From Bacteroidota bacterium (GTDB taxonomy: Bacteria > Bacteroidota > Ignavibacteria > UBA10030 > BY39): a stretch of 33,085 nt of DNA. The stretch lies in assembly GCA_030017895.1 (NCBI GenBank), contig JASEGV010000033.1:1-33085 (forward strand), in the 5' to 3' direction. The first letter of the stretch is position 1. Every line of letters starts with the position of its first letter. Positions 26,655 to 33,085 of the stretch are shown here, piece by piece. The notes under the pieces were generated by a model. That model saw only the letters and a list, made by a program, of their open reading frames with translations, did not search any database and was not told the origin of the DNA. The translations under genes and the position numbers were made by a program.

Positions 26655-28565
26655 ATGGATAATAAAGATCAATATGATGTTGTAGTTATTGGTGGTGGGC
26701 ACGCAGGTATCGAAGCAGCATTAGCTACTTCGCGAATGGGTTTCTCTACTTTAATGGTAACTATGGAGTTTTCAAAAATTGGAGAGCAATCCTGCAACCC
26801 TGCTATTGGAGGAACTGCAAAAGGACATTTAGTTCGTGAAATTGACGCATTAGGCGGTGAAATGGGAAAACTTGCAGATTTTACAGGAATCCATTTCCGT
26901 ATGCTTAATACCTCTAAAGGTCACGCCGTTTGGTCGCCACGATGCCAATCTGATAGAATTTTATATGCCTTAGAAGCTCAAAAAAGAATTTTACAAGCAT
27001 CCAATCTTGATGTTCTAGAAGATACAGTAGAAGAAATTATTGCCCATCATTCAAACGATAATAATTTAAAAATTGTTGATCGGATAAAAACTCTGAGCGG
27101 AAAAATCATTTCATCAAAAGCAGTCATAGTAGCAACCGGCACATTTTTAAGAGGTTTGATGTTTACAGGCATGAATACAATCGTCGGCGGAAGATACGGT
27201 GAGCCTGCGGCTAATAATCTTACCTCAAATCTAGAAAATTTAGGATTCAAATCAGCCCGACTTAAAACAGGAACGCCACCGAGAATTGATTTCAATAGTA
27301 TCGATCTTTCTAGGGTTGAAGAGCAAATAAGCGATATCCCTCCTTTTCCATTTTCTTATCAAACCGATACAATTACTAACGAACTTGTACCTATGTATTT
27401 GACTTACTCGAATCAGAAAACACATGAAATACTAAGGACAGGTTTTGCTGAATCACCACTTTTTACAGGTTTGATCAAAGGTCGAGGGCCTCGATATTGC
27501 CCATCAATCGAAGATAAAATATATCGATTTGAGGAAAAAGAAAGGCATCAAATATTTTTAGAACCTGAAGGGTATAACACAAATATTGTATATGTAAACG
27601 GATTTTCGACTAGTTTACCTGCCGCTATTCAAGAAGCGGCATTGCGGACGATTCATGGCTTAGAAAAAGTTAAATTAATTCGTCCAGGTTATGCTGTAGA
27701 ATACGATTTCTTCCCAACAGACCAATTAAAGCTCACATTAGAAACGAAAGCAATATCAGGACTTTATTTTGCGGGCCAAATTAATGGCACTTCTGGTTAC
27801 GAGGAAGCAGCTGCCCAAGGATTGATGGCAGGTATCAACGCTGCGCTCAAGCTTTTGCACAACGAACCGTTCATATTGAAACGATCGGAGGCGTATATTG
27901 GTGTTTTGATTGATGATTTGATAAATATTGGTACAGATGAACCGTATCGTATGTTTACATCAAGGGCTGAATACCGGTTGCTGTTGCGCCAAGATAATGC
28001 AGACCGTAGGTTAATGAAATATGGGTACCAATTTGGACTCATTCCCGAAGCCACATATTCTCAACTTACATTAAAGGAAAAATTCATAAACGAATTGATT
28101 TCATTTACTAAATCATTTTCATTATATTCTATAAAAGTTAATGAATACTTGCTTTCAAAGGGTGAAAGCCCGATTGATCAGAAGGAAACTCTTTTTCAAT
28201 TGTTAAAAAGAACAAATACAAGTATGTCAGATTTTCTGAACTTTGAGGAAATATATGATAATAGCTTGATTCAATCGATATTACTAGTGCAGCCGCGGTT
28301 GAAGAATGAAATCTTTGAACAAATAGATATTGAAATAAAATACGAGGGCTACATAAATCGGCAGCGTGTACAAATTGCTAAATTCGAAAACTTGGAAAAC
28401 TTGTGTATTTCTCCGAAGTTTGATTATAGTCATCTAATTGCAATTTCTTCCGAGGGTCGTGAGAAAATGAATAGGATTAAACCGAGTTCAATAGGTCAAG
28501 CCGCTCGAATTCCAGGTGTTACACATTCGGATATTTCAGCATTATTAGTATATTTACACAGATAG
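26655..28565 (+). CDS. mnmG: tRNA uridine-5-carboxymethylaminomethyl modification enzyme MnmG
   Basis: This 636-residue FAD protein is the partner of MnmE in U34 modification. The FAD-binding [20 protein letters not shown] lies at residues 9-28, the signature [20 protein letters not shown] with Cys-47 follows, and [20 protein letters not shown] is the second FAD motif near 367. The C-terminal tRNA-binding part contains YEGYINRQ and [14 protein letters not shown]. Length is close to E. coli MnmG. The ATG at 26655 gives [14 protein letters not shown]; a nearby ATG at 26651 is out of frame. No ribosome site is visible because the space upstream is taken by parS. Both flanks of the gene carry a parS site. 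Confidence 0.97.
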   Translation: MDNKDQYDVVVIGGGHAGIEAALATSRMGFSTLMVTMEFSKIGEQSCNPAIGGTAKGHLVREIDALGGEMGKLADFTGIHFRMLNTSKGHAVWSPRCQSDRILYALEAQKRILQASNLDVLEDTVEEIIAHHSNDNNLKIVDRIKTLSGKIISSKAVIVATGTFLRGLMFTGMNTIVGGRYGEPAANNLTSNLENLGFKSARLKTGTPPRIDFNSIDLSRVEEQISDIPPFPFSYQTDTITNELVPMYLTYSNQKTHEILRTGFAESPLFTGLIKGRGPRYCPSIEDKIYRFEEKERHQIFLEPEGYNTNIVYVNGFSTSLPAAIQEAALRTIHGLEKVKLIRPGYAVEYDFFPTDQLKLTLETKAISGLYFAGQINGTSGYEEAAAQGLMAGINAALKLLHNEPFILKRSEAYIGVLIDDLINIGTDEPYRMFTSRAEYRLLLRQDNADRRLMKYGYQFGLIPEATYSQLTLKEKFINELISFTKSFSLYSIKVNEYLLSKGESPIDQKETLFQLLKRTNTSMSDFLNFEEIYDNSLIQSILLVQPRLKNEIFEQIDIEIKYEGYINRQRVQIAKFENLENLCISPKFDYSHLIAISSEGREKMNRIKPSSIGQAARIPGVTHSDISALLVYLHR

Positions 28566-28580
28566 GTTTCACGTGAAACA
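28565..28580. promoter_or_regulatory. parS centromere-like site 2 (ParB binding)
   Basis: GGTTTCACGTGAAACA carries the same perfect 14-base palindrome GTTTCACGTGAAAC (28566-28579) and matches 15 of 16 consensus positions. It begins on the last base of the mnmG stop codon and takes up nearly the whole 18-base gap before rsmG. It lies 1.93 kb from site 1. Confidence 0.9.
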
Positions 28581-28583
28581 AGT

Positions 28584-29300
28584 ATGGAAATTTTAGATAA
28601 AAAAATCTGGCTAAAAAATATTTTATTGCAAAATGGCCTGAATTTAGAGAATGGCCAATTGGACTCTCTTATCCACTTCGTCCAGTTGCTATTAGAAAAA
28701 AATAAATTTGTTAATTTAATTTCTCGAAAAGATACCGAATTTGTATGGGAAAACCATATATTACATTCTCTCTCTCTTTGTAAGTATTTTACATTTAACA
28801 ATTCACCTAAAATTCTCGATTTAGGAACTGGTGGTGGATTTCCAGGTATTCCATTGAAAATTGCATTACCTAATATTAAAATAGATTTAGTGGATTCTAT
28901 TAGAAAAAAAGTTGAAGCTGTAAGTGAATTTGTTAAAGCACTCAAATTAGATAACGCCTCAGTGGTTTGTAGTCGAACTGAAAACTTGGGTGTCCAATTT
29001 TACAACAAATACGATATCGTTGTTTCGCGCGGGGTTGCTCCTTTAATCGATCTCGTAAAATGGGTAAAACCTCTAATGAACCGGTCCAGTAATTTTGAAT
29101 TGGTATCAAATATTAAAAATAAAAAATATAATGCGAAATCTCCTATATTTATAGCTTTTAAAGGAGGGCAAATTGAGGCGGAAATACAAACCTTAAAATT
29201 GGCTAATGTTTGCGCATCAGTATTTATTTGCGATGTATCGATGGAGGGTATTGAAATCAACCTACTTCAAGATAAAAAAATTGTGTTAATTCAATTCTAA
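28584..29300 (+). CDS. rsmG: 16S rRNA (guanine-N7)-methyltransferase RsmG
   Basis: This 238-residue enzyme methylates G527 (E. coli numbering) of 16S rRNA using S-adenosylmethionine. The SAM-binding motif ILDLGTGGGFPGIPLKI begins at residue 77, preceded by NKFVNLISRKDTEFVWENHI and HSLSL, and followed by DSIRKKVEAVSEFVKALKLD and VVSRGVAPL. These are the standard GidB features. It follows mnmG after the second parS, completing the classic mnmE-mnmG-rsmG set. The expected parA and parB genes do not follow. No ribosome site is evident. Confidence 0.95.
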   Translation: MEILDKKIWLKNILLQNGLNLENGQLDSLIHFVQLLLEKNKFVNLISRKDTEFVWENHILHSLSLCKYFTFNNSPKILDLGTGGGFPGIPLKIALPNIKIDLVDSIRKKVEAVSEFVKALKLDNASVVCSRTENLGVQFYNKYDIVVSRGVAPLIDLVKWVKPLMNRSSNFELVSNIKNKKYNAKSPIFIAFKGGQIEAEIQTLKLANVCASVFICDVSMEGIEINLLQDKKIVLIQF

Positions 29301-29305
29301 AAATT

Positions 29306-30244
29306 ATGAACATAAACAAAAAATTATTCGAACAATTAGAACTACTAACCACTGAAAAAGTGAACAACGCTTCAAAAAATATCGATGCGTTATCTACTTT
29401 TGACATACTGAAAATTATAAACAAAGAAGATGCAAAAGTATCGACTGCGGTTAAATCTGAATTAAAACATCTCGCTAAAGCTGTCGACGTTATTGTCAAA
29501 GCGATAAAGTCAGGGGGACGTCTCTTTTATGTTGGCGCTGGAACAAGTGGTCGACTTGCAGTAATTGACGCCGCTGAGATGCCGCCGACATTTGGTACCG
29601 ATCCGAAGTTAGTGCAAGCAATTATTGCCGGTGGGAACAAAACAGTTTTCCGATCACAAGAAGGAGTTGAAGATCGCGAAGTAGAATCGATTAAAAATCT
29701 TCGCAAGCTCCGACTCAACAGCAGCGATGTCGTTTGTGGAATTGCGGCAAGTCTCAGAACTCCCTTCGTATCTGCGGCACTTGCTTATGCAAAACAAATC
29801 GGCTGTAAAACAATTCTTGTTACAACTAACTCCCGTTCAGTACTACTCAATAAAAGTTTTGACACAATTCAAAATTCAATAGATGTAGCAATTTGCCCGG
29901 ATGTTGGACCGGAAATTATTGCAGGATCTACGAGAATGAAATCAGGAACCGCTCAGAAAATGGTTTTGAATATGTTAACTACTGCGTCAATGATACGGTT
30001 AGGTAAGGTTTATGGAAACCTGATGGTTGACCTCAAACTTAATAGCCGCAAACTTGAAGAGCGAGCAAAACGTGTTATTATGAATATCACAGAGGTCGAT
30101 TATGAAAGGGCTGAAGAAGCTTTAAAAAAATCAGGTGGACATGTAAAGACAGCTATCGTGATGATTCTGAAAAACACCAACAAAGCTGAAGCTCAGAAAA
30201 AACTGAAGAATGTAAACGGATTTTTAAGACCTGCACTCAAATGA
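29306..30244 (+). CDS. murQ: N-acetylmuramic acid 6-phosphate etherase
   Basis: This 312-residue SIS-domain enzyme cleaves the lactyl ether of MurNAc-6-phosphate to give GlcNAc-6-phosphate and lactate, in cell-wall sugar recycling. The signature GAGTSGRLAVIDAAEMPPTFG begins at residue 77. Glu-91 and Glu-122 (in GVEDRE) are 31 residues apart and match the two catalytic glutamates of E. coli MurQ. The region STRMKSGTAQKMVLNMLTTA is also typical. No MurP-type PTS transporter or anhMurNAc kinase is adjacent. It follows rsmG by 5 bases and overlaps the DUF2461 gene by four, so it is part of the same transcript. Confidence 0.95.
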   Translation: MNINKKLFEQLELLTTEKVNNASKNIDALSTFDILKIINKEDAKVSTAVKSELKHLAKAVDVIVKAIKSGGRLFYVGAGTSGRLAVIDAAEMPPTFGTDPKLVQAIIAGGNKTVFRSQEGVEDREVESIKNLRKLRLNSSDVVCGIAASLRTPFVSAALAYAKQIGCKTILVTTNSRSVLLNKSFDTIQNSIDVAICPDVGPEIIAGSTRMKSGTAQKMVLNMLTTASMIRLGKVYGNLMVDLKLNSRKLEERAKRVIMNITEVDYERAEEALKKSGGHVKTAIVMILKNTNKAEAQKKLKNVNGFLRPALK

Positions 30245-30963
30245 TATTAAAAAATCCATTAACTGAAAATATACAAGATTATCCACCTTTCGATGGTTTT
30301 ACTAAGGAGGGGCTTGGTTTCTTAAAAAAGCTAAAGAAAAATAATAACCGCGATTGGTTCAATTCACATAAGCAAGATTTCGAGGTTGACGTTAAGCTTC
30401 CGATGCAATCTTTAATACTTGAGTTGAAACCTTTGCTACATAAATTTGCAGCTGATTTCGTTGTTGACCCGAAACGTTCGCTCTTTCGGATTTATCGCGA
30501 TACACGCTTCAGTAAAAACAAGGCGCCTTATAAAACTCACATTGCAGCGATATTTCAACCGTCAAAAAATTGGAAAGACAGCGCCGGTCTATATCTTCAC
30601 ATTGAGCCTGACGAAGTTTACCTCGGCGGCGGAATGTATGTGCCCTCAAGCGACGATCTGAAAAAAATTAGAAATACGATTGCTAACCACCCCAACAAGT
30701 TTTTATCTATTATCGAATCGGAAAAATTCAAGTCGCTTTTTAAAACTATAGAAGGGGAAAAGCTAAAGCGAGTTCCGCAAGGATTTCCCCCCGACGATGA
30801 CATGGCGGAGTGGCTGAAGATGAAACAATTTTTCATCTCTCACACTATGAAGACAGAGGAAAGTTACAAGAAAACATTCCCGTCAAAAGTGGCAAATATT
30901 TTTGAAATAATGATGCCGTTAGTAAGGTTTATCAACGAAGCAATACAAAAGTTTAGTAATTGA
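30241..30963 (+). CDS. DUF2461 domain protein
   Basis: This 240-residue protein matches the DUF2461 (TIGR02453) family: the N-terminal FDGFTKEGLGFLKKLKKNNN RDWF context, LFRIYRDTRFSKNKAPYKTH, the GLYLHIEPDEVYLGGGMYVP signature, and DDMAEWLKMKQFF. The family is widespread and its function is not established. No signal peptide or membrane segment is seen. It overlaps murQ as ATGA, so translation is probably coupled, but a link to wall recycling is only positional. Confidence 0.9.
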   Translation: MILKNPLTENIQDYPPFDGFTKEGLGFLKKLKKNNNRDWFNSHKQDFEVDVKLPMQSLILELKPLLHKFAADFVVDPKRSLFRIYRDTRFSKNKAPYKTHIAAIFQPSKNWKDSAGLYLHIEPDEVYLGGGMYVPSSDDLKKIRNTIANHPNKFLSIIESEKFKSLFKTIEGEKLKRVPQGFPPDDDMAEWLKMKQFFISHTMKTEESYKKTFPSKVANIFEIMMPLVRFINEAIQKFSN

Positions 30964-31194
30964 CTATCTCACTTTTATTTTGTAATTTGAACGCATCAAG
31001 GTTTTAAGTGGGAACGCTCATTGAAAATTTTTATTCAAGATGCCTTATGATTCGCCACGCGAGTTTACGACTTATCGAAAACAATTGCCGGGGGAATTTT
31101 ACCGCCGTCCTAAGTATTTTGGCAGGCAGGTTAGATTTTTTAACGGCAATTAATTTTAATTAATCAATTCGTTCTTAAAAAACAGGAGAGAGCA
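30964..31194 (+). promoter_or_regulatory. pckG upstream region with possible promoter and leader hairpin
   Basis: No gene is seen in these 231 bases. A weak promoter match, TTGAAA (31021-31026), 19 bases, TATGAT (31046-31051), would start transcription near 31058. The leader then holds perfect distant arms AATTGCCG (31083-31090) and CGGCAATT (31144-31151), with GGCAGGCAGG inside. AGGAGAG lies 7 bases before the pckG ATG and is a good ribosome site. No terminator for the upstream operon was recognised. Confidence 0.35.
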
Positions 31195-32979
31195 ATGACA
31201 CAAAACAAAAAACTTTTATCTTGGGTAGATGATATGGCACGTATGTGCCAACCGTCCTCAATCTACTGGTGTAATGGTTCAGAAGCTGAATACGACAAGA
31301 TAGCTGAGCTTTTAGTTAAAAATGGAACTTTTCAAAAACTAAACGAGAAATTACGTCCAAACAGTTATTACGCAAAATCCGATCCTATCGATGTCGCTCG
31401 TGTAGAAGATCGGACATATATCTGTTCTAACAACCGGGAAGATGCCGGACCAAACAACAACTGGCACGACCCTGCAGAAATGAAAGTAAATCTTATAAAA
31501 CTTTTTACCGGAAGCATGAAAGGAAGAACTATGTATGTAATTCCTTTCAGTATGGGTCCGCTTGGCTCTAACATTTCTCACATCGGTGTACAGCTCACCG
31601 ACTCGCCTTATGTAGTGTGTAATATGAAAATTATGACTCGCATGGGAACTGAAGTACTTAAAGTTTTAGGCAATGGCGATTTTGTTCCCTGTTTACATTC
31701 AGTCGGATTCCCGCTTGCCGATGGTCAAGCCGATGTATCTTGGCCCTGCAACAGCACGAAGTATATAGTTCATTTCCCGGAAGAGAGAAGCATCTGGTCT
31801 TTCGGTAGTGGATACGGCGGCAATGCACTTCTTGGTAAAAAATGCTTCGCGCTTCGTATCGCTTCTGCGATGGGTAAAGAAGAGGGCTGGCTCGCCGAAC
31901 ACATGTTGATTGTAGGCGTAACATCGCCTGAAGGTGTGAAAAAATATTTCGCAGCCGCTTTCCCAAGCGCCAGCGGTAAAACAAATTTAGCTATGCTAAC
32001 TTCAGCGTTACCCGGTTGGAAAATCGAGTGTGTTGGCGATGACATTGCGTGGATGAAATTCGGTGCCGACGGACGTTTGTATGCTGTGAATCCCGAAGCC
32101 GGATTTTTTGGTGTTGCACCGGGGACTTCGATGCTCACTAACAAAAACGCATTGCTTACTTGCAAAGAAAATTCTATCTTTACAAATGTTGGCTTAACAC
32201 CTGATGGCGACGTTTGGTGGGAAGGTTTAACAGAAGTAAAACCAAAACGATTAACCGATTGGCAAGGAAAAGATTGGACTCCTGAATCGCCCAATCCTGC
32301 TTCTCATCCTAACGCGAGGTTTACTACACCAGCAAAACAATGCCCTGTTATTGATCCTGATTGGGAAAATCCGAAAGGAGTTCCAATATCTGCATTAATT
32401 TTTGGTGGAAGACGAGCCAAAACAGTTCCTCTTGTTTATGAAGCATTAAACTGGCAACATGGTGTTTTTGTTGGTTCGGCTGTTGCATCCGAAACTACTA
32501 CCGCTGCAATCGGAGCTGTTGGACAAGTGCGACGTGATCCGTTTGCAATGCTTCCTTTCTGCGGTTACAATATGGCTGACTATTTTAATCACTGGCTTGA
32601 AATGGGGAAGAAATCATCCCCCGACAAACTCCCGAAATTTTTCATTGCAAATTGGTTTCGGAAAGATTCAAACGGAAAATTTATTTGGCCCGGCTACGGC
32701 GATAACATACGAGTTATTAAATGGATTTTTGAACGAGTAGATGGAAAAGATAATTTTACCGACTCGCCACTTGGTAGTATCCCCAAAACCGGTAGTATGG
32801 ATTTTGATGGAATGAATATTACTGAAGATACTATCAAAGAACTTTTCCGAATCGAAAAAGAAGATGGCATAAAAGAAGCAGATGGGATACTTGAATTTTA
32901 TAACCAATTCGGAGACCGCTTACCAACAGAATTAAAAGACGAACTCCAATTAATGAGAGATAGATTCAATAAGATGTAA
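31195..32979 (+). CDS. pckG: Phosphoenolpyruvate carboxykinase (GTP)
   Basis: This 594-residue enzyme interconverts oxaloacetate and phosphoenolpyruvate with GTP/GDP, at the branch between the TCA cycle and gluconeogenesis. The N-terminal [20 protein letters not shown], the [20 protein letters not shown] stretch, the kinase loop FPSASGKTN (256-264), the metal-binding [10 protein letters not shown] and [13 protein letters not shown], and the C-terminal [19 protein letters not shown] all fit the GTP-dependent family. The position usually held by the reactive cysteine in the P-loop (FPSACGKTN) is Ser-260 here. The gene is monocistronic, with its own ribosome site and terminator. Confidence 0.97.
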   Translation: MTQNKKLLSWVDDMARMCQPSSIYWCNGSEAEYDKIAELLVKNGTFQKLNEKLRPNSYYAKSDPIDVARVEDRTYICSNNREDAGPNNNWHDPAEMKVNLIKLFTGSMKGRTMYVIPFSMGPLGSNISHIGVQLTDSPYVVCNMKIMTRMGTEVLKVLGNGDFVPCLHSVGFPLADGQADVSWPCNSTKYIVHFPEERSIWSFGSGYGGNALLGKKCFALRIASAMGKEEGWLAEHMLIVGVTSPEGVKKYFAAAFPSASGKTNLAMLTSALPGWKIECVGDDIAWMKFGADGRLYAVNPEAGFFGVAPGTSMLTNKNALLTCKENSIFTNVGLTPDGDVWWEGLTEVKPKRLTDWQGKDWTPESPNPASHPNARFTTPAKQCPVIDPDWENPKGVPISALIFGGRRAKTVPLVYEALNWQHGVFVGSAVASETTTAAIGAVGQVRRDPFAMLPFCGYNMADYFNHWLEMGKKSSPDKLPKFFIANWFRKDSNGKFIWPGYGDNIRVIKWIFERVDGKDNFTDSPLGSIPKTGSMDFDGMNITEDTIKELFRIEKEDGIKEADGILEFYNQFGDRLPTELKDELQLMRDRFNKM

Positions 32980-32984
32980 AATTC

Positions 32985-33029
32985 AAAGCACACACGTTCT
33001 TCAATGCATCTGAGAACTGTGTGCTTTTT
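32985..33029 (+). terminator. Rho-independent terminator of pckG
   Basis: AAAGCACACA (32985-32994) pairs with TGTGTGCTTT (33018-33027) over 10 bp, extended inward by GTTCT/AGAAC, and is followed by a T-run (TTTTT, 33025-33029). It starts six bases after the pckG stop codon. Confidence 0.88.
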
Positions 33030-33049
33030 GTTAAGGGCGGTTCCAAAAA

Positions 33050-33082
33050 TTGACTTATTGAATACTTTTTTTTGTATATTTA
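33050..33082 (+). promoter_or_regulatory. Candidate promoter of the next gene
   Basis: TTGACT (33050-33055) and TATATT (33075-33080) are 19 bases apart, with TTTGTATATTTA around the second element, nearly the same string as in the lon promoter (TTTGTATATTTTTG). The gene it would serve is outside the window. Confidence 0.45.
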
Positions 33083-33085
33083 AGA

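Noticed and set aside
28669-28677. DnaA-box-like TTATCCACT
   Set aside because: It is a single eight-of-nine match inside rsmG with no cluster or AT-rich unwinding region, so it does not support an origin here.
1-33085. tRNA, rRNA, insertion sequences or phage genes
   Set aside because: No tRNA-like cloverleaf, rRNA segment, transposase, integrase or terminal inverted repeats of an insertion sequence were recognised; a dedicated scan (tRNAscan-SE, Infernal, ISfinder) would settle it.

Overview
This AT-rich bacterial window most likely comes from the Bacteroidota/Chlorobiota/Ignavibacteriota (FCB) group, probably an Ignavibacteria-like lineage. The evidence is C-terminal type IX secretion (T9SS) sorting domains ending in KKMLLMR, a PorV/PorQ-family barrel, a TonB-dependent receptor with a carboxypeptidase-regulatory N-domain, and lipid A-Kdo synthesis (WaaA), which makes it Gram-negative. 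These assignments rest on motif and family recognition by eye; no database search was run.

Region 1 (1-1088) holds a partial gene tail, a decayed T9SS sorting-domain remnant, two tracts of a CATTGATT-type repeat and several hairpins, including a strong terminator for the operon that follows. Region 2 (1089-11142, minus strand) is a compact four-gene operon for the cell surface: TonB-dependent receptor, a 1250-residue Asp-repeat/fibronectin-like secreted protein, a PorV/PorQ-like protein and an 816-residue T9SS cargo. Region 3 (11233-13948, plus strand) is the conserved rpmH-rnpA-yidD-yidC cluster, coupling translation and RNase P with membrane-protein insertion, closed by a terminator. Region 4 (14045-17565, plus) is a tight group: GT9 heptosyltransferase-like, waaA and larC. 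Region 5 (17540-20772, minus) is a two-gene operon of a TPR protein and an exported, unrecognised GATase-like protein whose signal peptide is encoded by a short-repeat tract. Region 6 (20797-30963, plus) carries lon, dnaX, mnmE, mnmG, rsmG, murQ and a DUF2461 gene. Region 7 is pckG with a structured leader and a clear terminator, then the promoter of a gene beyond the window.

The rpmH cluster and mnmE-mnmG-rsmG (trmE-gidA-gidB) normally sit near the chromosome origin. Two near-perfect parS sites fill the gaps on either side of mnmG, which supports an origin-proximal location, although dnaA and parAB are not in their usual adjacent places. The most interesting signals are the paired parS sites, an A9 slippery tract in dnaX that would end the protein at once in both shifted frames (tau/gamma-type dual products), the repeat-encoded signal peptide, and the surface operon with its decayed neighbouring cargo tail.
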